From Dryococelus australis (taxonomy: Eukaryota > Arthropoda > Insecta > Phasmatodea > Phasmatidae), in contig CM057009.1 in the NCBI GenBank assembly GCA_029891345.1, positions 86,165,916 to 86,229,915 of the forward strand: 64,000 bases of DNA, given 5' to 3'. Under the pieces are notes generated by a model that was not told where the DNA came from, searched no databases, and was given only the letters and a program-made list of their open reading frames with translations. A program made the position numbers and the translations under genes. Below are positions 32,262-44,154 of this stretch, one piece after another (the first letter of the stretch is position 1; each line of letters begins with the position of its first letter).

Positions 32262-32430
32262 TATAATCATCTGATACACCCTCCGTGGCCTAGCCCGCGG
32301 ATTCCGTGGGCTATGATGCAACTGAATTATTAAATATTCACAAAAAATACCATAATTATCTATTACACCCATTGTGGCCTAGTCTGCATATTCCATTGGC
32401 TAGGCCATGGCTGGTGTATCAGATAATTAA
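32262..32430. mobile_element. Small foldback/MITE-like element
   Basis: ATCTGATACACC (32269-32280) followed by TGGCCTAGCC is repeated in inverted orientation at the other end (GGCTAGGCCATGG, then GGTGTATCAGAT, 32398-32424). An internal hairpin, TAGCCCGCGGATTCCGTGGGC, spans about 32291-32313. A half-unit of 89 bp is also directly repeated (32237-32325 and 32326-32413). No coding capacity. Confidence 0.6.
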
Positions 32431-32847
32431 GATATTTATTTAACATTACAGTAATTTCCTTGAAGGCACAAAATAAAATTTAAAAACTGCGAAATCACAA
32501 AATAAATGTGTTCTGAGCTATCAGTTTAATTACAGCTTTTACTGTGGAAACATGATTCTATAGAATCAAAGGAGACTCTGTTTGTTTATCATTGGTTAAG
32601 GATGTTTGGGTTACAGGCCGTCCACTATTTACTTTCAATGTAATGTGTGTTTTTATATAGTTTCAGCGTGTGTCAATGACACTAGTAAAATTAACAATTT
32701 TCTTGGCCAAGTGGTTTACCGCTCATGGCAATTTTAATTTGATATCGAGAAAATTATATTAATTCAGTATCAGGAGAATAATTTGCTATTGAAACTGGTA
32801 TCGAGCATCGAGAAAATGTAGTATCAACCCATTTCCCTCTTTACCTC

Positions 32848-32869
32848 CACACACAAAGAGAGAGAGAGA

Positions 32870-32906
<37 letters not shown>

Positions 32907-33878
32907 TGAGAGAGTGTGAGAGAGTGTGAGAGAGTTGTGAGTGAGTGTGTGTGAGTGAGTGTGTGTGAGTGAGTGTGTGAGTGAGTGTGAGTGTGTGAGT
33001 GAGTGTGTGTGTGTGAGTGAGTGTGTGTGAGTGAGTGTGTGTGAGTGAGTGTGTGTGTGAGTGAGTGTGTGTGTGAGGGGTGTGTGAGTGTGTAGGTGTG
33101 TGTGAGTGAGTGTGTGTGTGTGGTGAGTGTGTGGTGTGTGTGAGTGAGTGTGTGTGTGATGAGTGAGTGATGTGTGTGTGAGAGAGTGTGTGTGTGAGAG
33201 AGTGTGTGTGTGAGAGAGTGAGTGTGTGAGAGAGTGAGTGTGTGAGTGTGTGAGTGAGTGAGTGTGTGAGAGTGTGAGTGTGAGTGAGAGTGTGAGAGTG
33301 TGAGTGTGTGAGAGAGTGAGTGTGTGAGAGAGTGAGTGTGTGAGAGAGTGTGAGAGTGTGAGAGTGTGCGAGAGTGTGTGTGAGAGTGAGAGTGTGAGTG
33401 AGAGTGTGAGAGTGAGAGTGTGTGTGTGTGTGTGAGAGTGAGAGTGTGTGTGAGAGTGTGAGTGTGTGTGTGTGAGAGTGAGAGTGTAAGTGTGAGTGTG
33501 TGAGAGTGTGTGTGAGAGTGAGAGTGTGAGTGTGTGTGAGTGTGTGTGTGTGAGTGTGTGTGAGTGTGTGTGTGTGTGAGTGTGTGTGTGAGAGTGTGTG
33601 TGAGAGTGTGTGTGAGAGTGTGTGTGTGAGTGTGTGTGTGTGTGTGAGAGTGTGTGAGTGTGTGTGAGTGTGTGTGTGTGAGTGTGAGTGTGTGTGAGAG
33701 TGTGTGAGTGAGTGTGTGAGTGAGTGAGTGTGTGTGAGTGAGTGTGTGTGAGTGAGTGTGTGTGAGTGAGTGTGTGTGAGTGAGTGTGTGTGAGTGAGTG
33801 AGTGTGTGTGAGTGAGTGTGTGTATGTGTGTGTGTGTGTGAGTGTGTGTGAGTGAGTGTGTGAGAGTGAGTGAGTGAC
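32848..33878. repeat. 1 kb GT/GA simple repeat
   Basis: Uninterrupted GAGTGT, GTGTGT and GAGAGT permutations for about 1,030 bp, with purine-only and GT-only runs mixed. On the - strand it lacks stops in at least two frames, giving Thr/His/Ser/Leu-only translations. It replaces the rest of the integrase gene of the second gypsy element. Confidence 0.95.
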
Positions 33879-34215
33879 CAGATTTGCTACAGGGCAAAGA
33901 TTCAGCAAAATCAATAAATAACTTTTGCATGGGCCTTTCAGCAACGTCTGAAGTAAGAAAACCTAAATGAGTGTTTTGTGCTGGTTTACTCATAGCACAC
34001 AAGGTACACATGTTCATTCTATTTGTAATTTCAATGCTCATTCCTTTCCAAATAAAATGTTTTCTGATGGCTTCGATAGTTTTGTAAATTTCTAGGTGTC
34101 CGTATACAGGAGAAGAATGAAAATATTCAAATACCATAGATTTCAAAACATTAGGTAAAACAATATGCTTTCTGTTGTCCCGAGATTTAAAAAATAGGAC
34201 ACTTTTAGGCAAGAA
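33879..34215 (-). pseudogene. Integrase N-terminal part, fused in frame to a simple repeat
   Basis: From 34212 the - strand reads MPKSVLFFKSRDNRKHIVLP, then the zinc-binding region with FHSSPVYGHLEIYKT and CTLCAMSK (H-x-H and C-x2-C present), then LFIDFAESLPCSKSGHS, the start of the catalytic core around the first Asp. The frame then runs without a stop into the simple repeat to 32824, giving a 462-codon open reading frame of which about 320 residues are Thr/His/Ser/Leu repeat. The rest of the integrase (second Asp, Glu) is missing. Confidence 0.7.
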
Positions 34216-34228
34216 ATATAGCTTTTGT

Positions 34229-35738
34229 TCATACCAGCCTGTAAATTTTGAATAATAATTTGAATTCTGGGTCTTGTTCCTGATAGTATTTTATGTTATC
34301 AAAAGCTAAAAGGAATTTGGTCAAAAGGTTGCAACTTGTTGAATTCTCAGTTTCGTCTAACAATTTAGTTCCTTCAAACATGCGTGAAAGCGCATCAGCT
34401 ACAACATTCTGGGTACCTTTAATGTGTTGAACCATTAATTTTAAAGATGAAATTCTCATCATCCGGCGGCCTATTTTGCATAATTGGCTTGCATGTGCTA
34501 ACAGCCAAGATAATGCCTGGTTATCAGTTTCCAACAAAAATTCAGCATGCTCAAGATATTCATGGAATTTATCAATCTGAATACTATGGCCAAAAATTCT
34601 AACTCATAGGTAGTAGATGACTTCCTTTCTTGAGGGGTCAATGTTTGTGATGTGAAAGCTATGGGCTGGCGCACTCCATCTATTTCCTGTGCAAGCGCAG
34701 CCCCAACAGCAAGGCTTGAGGTATCTGTAAAATTTATTGTTTGGAAAAATCTGCCATGTGCAATACTGGAGGGTTAGTAATATCATGCTTGAATGTTTCA
34801 AAAACTTTCTGTTGGTCTGCTCCCCACTCAAATTTAGAATTTTTCTTACGGAACTGGTTGAGAGATGCAGCCTTTTCTGCCAATTGAGGAATGAACTTTC
34901 CACGAAATTGGACCATACCAATGAAACGGGCTGTTCTCTTTGCATCTCTAGATTGAGGACAATTCCTAACTGCTTTGGTTCTTTCTAGATCAATGGAAAT
35001 GCCTTAACTAGAAATTTTGTGGCCCAGAAAGGAAATTTCATGTACAGCAAACTTAACTTTAGCTGGATTTACAGTAAGTCCTGCCTTTTTGAAATGTGAG
35101 AACACTTCCTCTAAAGAATTTAAATGTTCAAAATTTTTAGAATAAACCACCAAATCATCAAGATCATTATACACAAACTTAAATTTTTTGTCATAGAAAA
35201 TTTGGTCCAAAAGCCTGGGTAGAACTTGGGCTCCTGTTGCCAGACAGAAAGGAACATGTGTGAACTGATATAAGTTCCATGGCACACAAAAACTGGTTAT
35301 GGGCTTAGATTCTTTACTCAAAGGTATATGGTGGTAAACAGCATTTAAAGCGATGGTGGTGAAAATTTTTGCCTTACTGAACCAATGAAACACGGAATGC
35401 AAGTCAGGTAATGGTACAGATTCAATTTCAGTTTTCTTTTTTACCTTATGATAATCAATAACCAGGTGTTGTTTTACATTAGGCTTGGGTACGAGGAAAG
35501 CTGGACTAGTGTACTGTGACGTAAATTGTTCTAAGACACCTTTATCAATCAGGTCTTGAACTTGCAATCTTAATGCCATTTTAGGAGGGGCCAAACGATG
35601 TGGTTGACTATTAACTGGTTCCTTATCAAGTAATTTCATTTTATACTCCAGCAGTTTGGTGAAACCTAACTCTGGAGTCAACACACTAGGAAACTTGTCA
35701 CAAAGTTCCATAACCCTATTCTGCTCTTGTGCAGACAA
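34229..35738 (-). pseudogene. Gypsy-type reverse transcriptase and RNase H
   Basis: The - strand ORF at 35738-35004 holds most of the RT: HRLAPPKMALRLQVQDLIDK, GVLEQFTSQYTSPAFLVPK, IALNAVYHHIPLSKES, FVYNDLDDLVVYSKNF and FLGHKISS. Continuation in the same direction gives ARFIGMVQFRGKFIPQLAEK, FEWGADQQKVFETFK, then RNase H pieces ending with ETDNQALSWLLAHA and HIKGTQNVVADALSRMF (34537-34229). The catalytic tyrosine position of YLDD reads Asp (codon at 35163-35165), so the palm motif is DLDD. Few stops interrupt the RT; RNase H is more decayed near 34550-34740. Upstream are protease and gag, downstream integrase. Confidence 0.88.
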
Positions 35739-35815
35739 ATGACCAAAAGGGTTTGCTAAAACTTTCTTTTCACAGTCTTCATTAATTTCAGTAGTGGTGT
35801 TGGCAATATTATTAC

Positions 35816-36160
35816 CTACAAAAGGAATTTTCTCTTTTGGGGGGGAATGTGTTTCTCTTGAACATCTAAAACTAGAGTGGCCATTCCCATAAAATGTGCT
35901 CTAATATTAAAATCTAGACTTAGCTCATCAGCAATGAGACACTTTACCATCCAAGTAAAACTTGAAATTTGTACCTTTATGACTACACAACAAGAAATTG
36001 GCAATGGAGCATTTGAAGCTGTGAATCATTCGAAATAATTGTTTTCAACAGACCTTCTGAGATTTAATTCTTGTAAATTTTTTAAAGTTTTTTTGAAATA
36101 CTCATGCATGCAGAACCTGAATCAACTAGTGCACTATCACTCAATGATGCTCGTGCTCAC
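35816..36160 (-). pseudogene. Retropepsin of the second gypsy element
   Basis: The aspartic protease active site reads DSALVDSGSACMSI near 36,135-36,095 (- strand; catalytic Asp codon at 36123-36121). The C-terminal half is read from 36004 (MPISCCVVIKVQISSF) with IRAHFMGMATLVLDV, where an (I/V)LG-type motif would be expected. A frameshift separates the two halves. It lies between gag and RT as in gypsy elements. Confidence 0.6.
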
Positions 36161-37787
36161 TGTGAGCCTCTGATTGTCCAAACAACCATTGAAAAAGATT
36201 ACAAATGTCCACTCTGGATGAAATGTGAGCATTGTATGGGATGCCATTGGATTTACAGTAAATGCGAGGATGGTCCCTAACTTGTCCTCCTCACTGGCCA
36301 CGTTTTTTAAATTGAAAACAATTGGCAACATTATGTCCAAACTTTTTAGAAAATAACAAACAGGGGGTTATGTTTATGTTTGTGAATAGCGGAGGGTTGT
36401 TTACCTGCCTCATCTGGTTTTACATGTTTACTCTCATCTTTAGTGTCTTTCCCTTCACCCATAGGATTTTAGTTCTTTGACGTAGTTCACCTGATTTATC
36501 TTGTACATAACATACACCTGATTTATTCTGTTGACATTTTTGATGTGTTCTTTTTAAGTGGACAATCTGGCTTTTCAAGCCTCTGGTCAAAATAATGGAT
36601 GTTTCGAGAATTGATACACATTCCATCCAATTTTTGCAAAATTTGTTGACTTCTCATGAAAAACGAGGCGGGTGCGTTCTTGTGGTGCAAGTCCCTCCAA
36701 AATATTCTCAACAACTTCCTGTTTGATAAGTGACAACCTAAAATAGCAACTTCTTTAATACTACTAATATACACAGAGAGTGGTTCATAAGGACCTTGAG
36801 CATGGTTAAAGTGTTTCAAACGCAAATTTCAAAAGCCTGTTAGGGATAAAAAAATATAAAATGACTTGGTGATATGCATCAAAACTGAGACCCTGTGCAA
36901 TGTCTTGTTGGGTACGTTCACAAAGCGGTCCCTGAGTAAAAGGGAAAATAACCTCCAACAACTGAGGTTCAGGTACTGAATTGCTTTGATGTAAGCAAAC
37001 TATCATTTTCAAGAAATCTAAAAACTCGGAGACATCTAGTCCATATGTAATAGGCATGTCCTTTAACATACATTCAAGGGGGAGAGGAATTTTTTCCAAA
37101 GACAGGTGAGGGGGCTCGATACATGCTTGGGTAAACAGCAGGAGTCATGTTCTCTCGGGGTACAAAACAGAAGTGGAAGGGGGGCCAAAAGTTTGCACTG
37201 TAGAGGGAAATGTAGCCGAAACACCAAAACCAGGATTTGTGGGTTGAGGAGTGGTTGTGGAAATTAAATAGGTAACAGTATTAGTTAAGCCTAAATTTTG
37301 ATTTTGGGTGTTGGATGTGGAAGGAGCCACAAGTGTAAGAAAACTAAGTTGTTCCAAAACACATGAGACAGCATTTTCCTTATGCGTGGTAGTGGCCACA
37401 CACAATTTAATTTCAAATTGACTTACAGTGTGACCGAGTACTGCCACTAGTTCAATAATATTTTGCAGAGATGCAGTCTGCTAATCACAAAGAGCCTCAA
37501 GAGATATGCTCAACAAATTCTTTGCTCGTATATCCAGGTGGGCTCACTTTTGTTTTATTCTAGGTTAACTACTTTGGTCATCCTCAAGGATATCCACAAT
37601 CTCACTTAGTGCAAAAATCTTAGAGCCTCATGCCTCTTATTCAGCCTTAACTTCAAGGTCAATTAAATGTGCATAGGGTTTTTCTTAATTCAGCTACAGT
37701 AAGTTCAGTAGACTGGATGTCACAATATTTTAACTCTTAGGACCGCTCGTCCTTGACAAACAATTCAGGAACAATAGTACCAGGCAT
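36160..37787 (-). pseudogene. Gag of the second gypsy element
   Basis: Starts at ATG 37787-37785 (MPGTIVPELFVKDERS), then an in-frame stop and a readable TELTVAELRKTL piece. Later segments include a Pro/Thr/Asn-rich linker (37447-37145), a capsid-like region (MEKIPLPLECMLKDMPITYG, 37099-36806; MRLKHFNHAQGPYEPLSVYI, 36825-36523) and a short nucleocapsid-like tail. The start closely resembles a second gag start at 47,380. The frame is broken at several points. A primer-binding site lies about 185 bp upstream. Confidence 0.6.
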
Positions 37788-37970
37788 GATGAAAATACAC
37801 AAGGGGCAAAAACAAAACACAATGCACTAAAATGTTAAACTTACATAAAATCTAAAACATAACCTAACATGCACTATTGGGAATAGCCGCAATAAGAAGG
37901 GGTGCTGAAAACAGCCTGAAAAATCACACGAGCAGAAAACAACACTGTTACATAAGGGTAACTTAATTGT

Positions 37971-37988
37971 AACCTCGCTCTGCTACCA
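37971..37988 (-). promoter_or_regulatory. tRNA-iMet-type primer-binding site
   Basis: The - strand reads TGGTAGCAGAGCGAGGTT. Its first 11 bases equal the complement of the 3' end of eukaryotic initiator tRNA-Met (established knowledge). It is located between the gag start and the expected 5' LTR end of the second gypsy element, so it marks the LTR boundary at about 37,990. Confidence 0.6.
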
Positions 37989-38377
37989 GTGTATTGAGCC
38001 ACTCCTTGGAACACAACACTGGAAACCCCAAATAAATATAAGAAAAGGCAGAGAAATCTGTAGAAGAGAGATTGCCCACCTGAAGGCCTTCAATCTAAGT
38101 ACCAAGTTGCCCCAAATGAGAACTAGTATATTCTTTACCATAGAGGCCGAGCCTGGTATTGTCTTACCTTGGCAGCTTTCAGACACCTCTACCTATGCAT
38201 TGGCCACATGAGATATAACCGTATTTTAAACCAGTGGATACTAAATTTGACAAATTATCATGCATCTCAACACATCCGATGTGTTGTACATTATTTATAT
38301 ATAAAAGGCACAATTTTATGGATTATCATTCCTTTTGATGTGTCACAGATAAGCATTAAGGTGTTTGTGTCTATATA

Positions 38378-38380
<3 letters not shown>

Positions 38381-38429
<49 letters not shown>
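38381..38429. repeat. (TA)n microsatellite
   Basis: About 24 TA units, within what should be the LTR of the second gypsy element. ORFs across it (Tyr/Ile repeats) are artefacts. Confidence 0.97.
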
Positions 38430-38431
<2 letters not shown>

Positions 38432-38571
38432 GTCTTTTTAACAATGGAGATGATTTAAACAACTTCTGCTCCAGCCCTAGGTCATGTGCTGCGGGGTTAG
38501 AAATTAATTTTATCTCATTAATGTGTGAGATTGTACAGTCTGCCTTGCAGGTTGTTTTATTCACGTGTCCA

Positions 38572-39110
38572 TTGTAACAGTACTTAAATATTGCGAGTTA
38601 TTTTACTCCCTGCTAGACAGCTCTAGTAGCAATTATCGCTTGTCTTTTGTTTCGCATCGCCCCTTTCCAGCCTCCCGGTGAAGTCACACATGAAAGCCAT
38701 GCATGTGCACCCCCACTCTGCGACTACCCCTCGCCCTAGCAGCATAAGCCAATCAGTAATGGGCAGCGACCTGAGATTAGTATAAAAGCACAGACTGCCT
38801 GCGTTTCGATAGCAGTCTCTTCAGATGTCCAGCACTAGTTGCTCAGACACTTACCAGTCTGTGCCCTTAAACCTTTGCTTATTGTAACAAATCTTCATTC
38901 CTAGCACCTACTGCTCAGGAATCTATAGTCTCCGTTTCTAGCACCCGCTGCTTAGGACAACACCCCCCATACTTTGCTTAAACTGTGCTTGTGATAGGGT
39001 AGGCTACGTTAGTTAGGAGATATCCGCTACGTACCCCGCTAACCCTGTGACAACCTACAGCTACAGACGTATCTGTTGAGAATCTCTCCGTAAAGAATTT
39101 TTTATTGTTA
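38572..39110 (+). promoter_or_regulatory. Core promoter block (CCAAT, TATA), LTR-like
   Basis: AAGCCAATCAG at 38746-38756 is followed by TATAAAAG at 38781-38788 and, about 27 bp further on, by an arthropod-type initiator-like AGCAGTCTC. The block is C-rich, unlike its surroundings. It could be the U3/R part of a + strand LTR or the promoter of the unknown ORFs at 39.4-40.3 kb. No partner LTR was found. Confidence 0.5.
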
Positions 39111-39373
39111 AATCCCGTCACTTTCCTTGCTTAGTCATGCTGACATGTGCCAGTGATAATGTGGCATTGTTTCCTATAACACGTACACACAACAATGCAA
39201 AAGTTTGTTGCATAGCTACAGCAGTCACACCGCATTCCCCTTTTGTTGATGTTTCGGTCTCCTCTACCAGCCTTCATAATTTCCACTATTAGCTTTCCGG
39301 CAGAAATTCGTACCACTGACCAGGAGCTAGAGTGCTTTCACTGCGTCTTTATTTCCGTTAAATGAAATAAAAC

Positions 39374-40355
39374 ATGGGTCAGTTTTTACTTTTGAGTACC
39401 TTCCTTGTAGACTTAGCACCTTTCCGTCATTACCCTTACGTAACAGGTTTGCAGGTAATCCCGGGGTACTCAAATGAGTCTGTCACTAGTTTCTACAAAA
39501 CACGCACTAACTTTGGCCACCCTTCCCCTCGACCCTCTGGGATTGATGGAAAGGAGGAGCCACACAGGTACACTGTCCTTAGAACAGCTTGTCGGCCTGG
39601 TGTTCACTAGCCTCTCCCGAGCAGGGTCCACTGGAAGATTCTTATGTCCCCTAGGTTGGGAAGACTGGGGCGGGGCCACACACCCGCATGTGTAACTGGA
39701 CAAGGTTAGGTCTGACTTCTTTCGTGAACCGCAGTCTCCGCCAGACTTCGGAATAAGTTTTCTGCCTATCCACTACCGCCCAGGTGCCACAGTATTACTG
39801 TACAAGGAACCAGCAGACATGGTACAGTAGTAAGAGGGTAAATTTCCAGTTCCCAATGCCCTACGCCCAGAGGAAACGCTTAAAGGAAAAGGTTAGATAC
39901 ACACTCTTGGCATCATGCCGAGATCACAAATATAAGCAATCCCTGGTAAAGCTGTTTTCTATTTTGTCTCCTCAAGAGCAAGCACAAGTGCTATGACACC
40001 TGCAAGATCCAGGGGAGCTCCTGTGCCCCACAATTTCATCACACCACCTGAGAGGACCGGTCCAGTCGAGTACCCAGAGTTGATTATCAAGTAATTGCTC
40101 CGACCTAAACAACCATCTACACCTATCATTGTCTATCTTGTACCTGCTATTCTTCATCCCGTACCTCTGCATAAGCCACAGGATGTTGTACAACCACCCT
40201 CTGTACCGACAGTAGTTACACCCATTTCAAGTGCTTCTCCTCATAAATTTTGCCCAGGTACAACCATTACAGTAGTGGCATCCAAACACAGAATAGTGGT
40301 ATCCACACCTGACTTCGTGCCTTTGCTGTGTATCTCCACGGTCCGGTTTGTATAA
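39374..40355 (+). other. Possible coding region, unknown
   Basis: Downstream of the TATA/CCAAT block are several moderately GC-rich open stretches on the + strand: 39374-39610, 39784-39996 (FPMPYAQRKRLKEKVRYTLL with a basic, helical character) and 40095-40355 (Pro/Val/Thr-rich). None is recognised. They may be a decayed gag-like ORF of a + strand element, or chance. Composition differs from the AT-rich flanks. Confidence 0.25.
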
Positions 40356-40360
40356 CAGGA

Positions 40361-42600
40361 AGGCACCAGTACCCAAGCAAAACTGAACCCTCATAATCAT
40401 ATATGAGCACCTGGCTCAGCCCCTAGGCAAAAAGGCCCCAGCTTAAATGTACAACATTTTGAAAAATAAACAGACATGGATGTAAATAATTAACTTCATC
40501 ATAAATACAGTTCACAGTTAAAACGTATAAATAGTGCTAATCAAATATTTTCAATCACACACACAGGGCCAGCGTATCTACCACGATGCACAAAGGCACG
40601 CCATTTGACAGATGCAATGATTAACGAAAAACACAACACAGTATATTTATTACTGCCGTGGAAATTCAGATTAATCACATCATCATAATTTGCCTAGGTA
40701 TGTTTAAAAAACATAACGTCTACAAACATGATGTGGTAATTTGAAGTGTTTTTTTGGAGTAAGAAGAATTTACGCTTCGTATGACAAACACCAACACACC
40801 ATGTCATGGCTCACCACGTTTGCCAACTTCACTTGGTAACTGCCTTGCCATCATATCTAAATATGTTAAAGTAAGTATTCAAACATTAAAATTTCTTTTC
40901 AGTTGTAAACTACAAATTCATAAATCATTATTTTGTTTTAGTAAGTATGAAATATGTTACAATTGAAAACATGTATAAGGTATTTGCTTACTAGCGAAGT
41001 TAAAACTTTCTGAGTGTGAAAGAGAAAGAAAGAGAGAGCCATATTTGCCTCGCCCAGCAGACAGTGCTTTCTCGCTCAGTAAAACAATACTGTATCGTTA
41101 TGGCCTACTCACAATATTTTCTGCTGTTTTTTTAAACTGTAAAAATGAGATATGCTGCCATCGGGGCTACCTAAAAATTTAAATAGGCACCATTTAATTT
41201 ACATATAGTATACTAAAAAACTAGGTTAAAATATAATTTTACTCTGAACTATTTCTCACCGGTCGTTGCCTATAAGTCGCATCTCTCGCTGTTGTTAATT
41301 CATATATAAAAATAAATAAATATTACAAGTTATAGAAGATATTTAGGCCACGCTTCATTTATTCAATAATACAGTACCACACTGTCAATAACAAGTTGAC
41401 ATGTTATGCCTAGATTTTTTTTTCAAAGGTTGATTTTCATAAGTCGCTTCCAGTCGGGAATGGATTATAGATACAGTTATCTCTCCCTTTTTTTTATGCT
41501 CAACAGCAAAAAGAACTTTCTTTTGTTTTAATTATTTAAAATAATTTCATGTTCCATAGTTGATCTGTAATTTACTTTTCCTTTCAAATGAAAGGGACTT
41601 TTTATAGTTGACATTTTGTTAAAACAATTTGGAGGTATCCAAGTTTTGCTGTAAGCCAGCAGGGCACCATGCTGTGATGACTCTAATCCAATGACAGAAA
41701 AAATGTTGAGAGTTCATGTCAAGTAATAAAAACAGGCTGACCAAAAATTATTTAGATTTTGGACTCCGACACAGCAGGATCCATGATTTCAGCTAGGCCC
41801 AGGCATAGAGCAACCACGCGGCTATACAGATGGCCTCACATAATCAGCACGCCAGTCCTCGGCCAAACTACAATCACTTTGTATAAGAAATAAGCAGTAA
41901 GGGGTGATTATCATTCAAACAAACATCATTTTAAAGACATGGACAAAAACTCATCAAATTTACTCACAGACGGCGTTCAAACAAAAACTATGACATCAAG
42001 AAGTAGGAAAACTCCGGAGCGAGATAATAATAGAACTTTACATCATTGCAGGTTTGGAGCAAGAAGACGGAGTAGGAATTTTTTTCTGCCACAAGGACAA
42101 AGCTGGAGAATTCCTACACATGCAACATGATGAAAATGTTATGAAACATCATGATACTGTGTATAAATGCACACTTCTGCTTCTTTGAAATTTGAAATAT
42201 AGTTTTTAAAAATGCAATATTAAATAGGTAGACATACAAATGAAATAATTAAATATAAAACATTACACTAGAACAAAACAGCAATTACGTGATACAGATG
42301 CATGGTATGACATCTGTCGGGGCAAACATGAACTACAAAACAGAAATACAGTAGAGACCCTATTAAGAGAGACTGAGTAACGAACCGAAAAAATAAATTA
42401 CTGTAAGTAAATATTAATGGCATTATGGTGTTTACAATCACAACATAACAGAAACACACTATTAACTCAATATAATATGAATCTTTAACTTTTGCATGGC
42501 ACAATATCTGAACAAACTAACTAGAATAAAATTTAAAGTAACATGTTTGAAAATAAATAAATAAACAAACAAACAAATAAATAAGATAAAGGGCTTTGCG
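40361..42600. other. No gene recognised
   Basis: AT-rich DNA with a short GA-rich patch near 41020 and an (AAAT/AAAC)n microsatellite at about 42552-42586. The small ORF at 41939-42130 (basic, Ser/Arg-rich) has no recognisable family. Confidence 0.45.
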
Positions 42601-42639
42601 AGATAAGGTAAATTGCTACAAAAGCAATTTAAGTAATGG

Positions 42640-43864
42640 GGGAAAAAATTAGGTAAGAGAGATCAATGCCATAGCATGGCACAATAGTTGCTCCACTATC
42701 AATTAAAATCTGGGTTGGCTGCCCAAACAACTGGGTATGTAAACATATTACGCCAGATTTAATTGATAGGGTAACTTAAGTTGCCAAGACTAACCATTCC
42801 CCCTGACCTGATTCGTCATTATATGTTTCTGTCTCAGTGCTGGTTTTTCCCCTCTCGGCCAAGTATTCGTTCTACAAAATTTCCTTACATGATCAACCCT
42901 TCCACATCTGAAACACATAGGTCTTCCATCAGAAGCTCGGCGATGTCTAACTATTCCATTCCCTATCTGAATGTTGTTTTCCAATTTTGTCTGTTCTGCG
43001 AGAGTTCCCTGGTCACATGTTGGACCCCTACCTGCAATTCTACCCTCATTTTTGTTTTGTTTTAACTGTTTCATCTGGCCCACCATCTCATGCATTTGTT
43101 TGCTATGTAACTCCATAGCTTTCTGTAGTTGGGTCACCTTACTACTACCCACTGCACTATGGAGCTCGTGAGCTGCGCTACCTTTTTGCTATCCACATGA
43201 CTAGCCAAAGGTCACATGGGGGGCTAGTGTTCACCTGTTCCTAGCATAGTAACTACCTGCTTCAATGTTCCTTAAATTCTGAATCAGTTGTTGAACCTAT
43301 TAGTTCTCTAGTATCATGACTTTTTCAAAAATGGAAGGCCTGAATCCTCTTAAGATGTACCTAATTTTACTATCCCTATCATCTTACTATCCAGCTTATT
43401 ATAAATACTAATTATGTCATAAACAAAATCCTCAATGGACTCACTGGAAATGCTGATTTCAAAGCTGTAGCTAATTCCCCATGCTTTCGGCTTGGGTCAC
43501 CTAAACTGTCGTACAAAGGAGCTGCTACTTCCTTGAGAAAGCTGGGTAAATAGAGCAGGCATTTCTTGTTCTCCCAATTGTTTACTACTGCTGCTCGTTT
43601 AATGTTCTTTAAATACTCCGTTACATCTTCCGTTTTTTTTATACTGTAATAGCACACAGGATCTACCAAATAGTGACTGCTTTCCATTTCCATATTATTA
43701 TCTGCACCTAATTCTAAGTTCCCTGTTTCCTTGGCTGAACGATTTCCTAGCCCACTTGGTGTACCTATAAATCCAAACCACTCTGGAGATTCACTATCTG
43801 CTTCAATTCTTATGATAGGGCTATTATTTTTAACACAACTCCTCAGTTTTCTTTCTGGAAACAT
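42640..43864 (-). pseudogene. Gag and protease start of a gypsy-type element
   Basis: The - strand ORF from ATG 43864 reads MFPERKLRSCVKNNSPIIRI and continues into a capsid-like helical region, with VTEYLKNIKRAAVVNNWENK and LYLPSFLKEVAAPLYDSL, typical of retrotransposon Gag. After a broken stretch, 43152-42790 carries a CCHC zinc knuckle, CFRCGRVDHVRKFC (C-x2-C-x4-H-x4-C, about 42910-42869). About 160 bp later a third frame reads QPTQILIDSGATIVPCYGID (about 42727-42668), a retropepsin active site. The pol that should follow is not adjacent; the best candidate is the protease-end, RNase H and integrase segment at 31.65-29.0 kb. Confidence 0.7.
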
Positions 43865-44125
43865 TACTACACATCTGCCATGCTCGTAGTCTAACTACTA
43901 AGTATCATGAAAACAAAAAAAAAAACCACTAGGAACTGACCAATTACCAATAAGTTTTAGCGGCTCTTGTCCTTACAATTTAATCACGCATTCTAATAAT
44001 TGACTAAATTAGCTACTGACAGACATTACCACCATGCATTACCCTCAACAGCACCAAAACCACTATACCCACTGATATTGTCGGTGAAGGTAAGTCAAAC
44101 ACGGCCCACACTCACACCAAACAGT

Positions 44126-44150
44126 ACCAGGCGCCAAACACCAAATTGTT
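44126..44150 (-). promoter_or_regulatory. LTR end and primer-binding site of the gag at 43.9 kb
   Basis: The - strand reads CCCCACAACAATTTGGTGTT, then TGGCGCCTGGTACTG. CACAACA is a plausible LTR 3' end and TGGCGCC matches the first seven bases of the tRNA-Lys-type PBS used by Osvaldo-like and some other retroelements (established knowledge), though the following bases diverge. It lies about 260 bp upstream of the gag ATG. Confidence 0.4.
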
Positions 44151-44154
44151 GTGG

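Noticed and set aside
32848..33878. Possible CRISPR-like or telomeric array
   Set aside because: No constant repeat/spacer pattern and no TTAGG-type unit; it is a GT/GA microsatellite.
32841..33944. 367-codon Thr/His/Ser ORF in a second frame
   Set aside because: Translation of simple repeat; no independent start or domain.
38169..38564. ORFs with Tyr/Ile repeats on both strands
   Set aside because: Translation of the (TA)n microsatellite.
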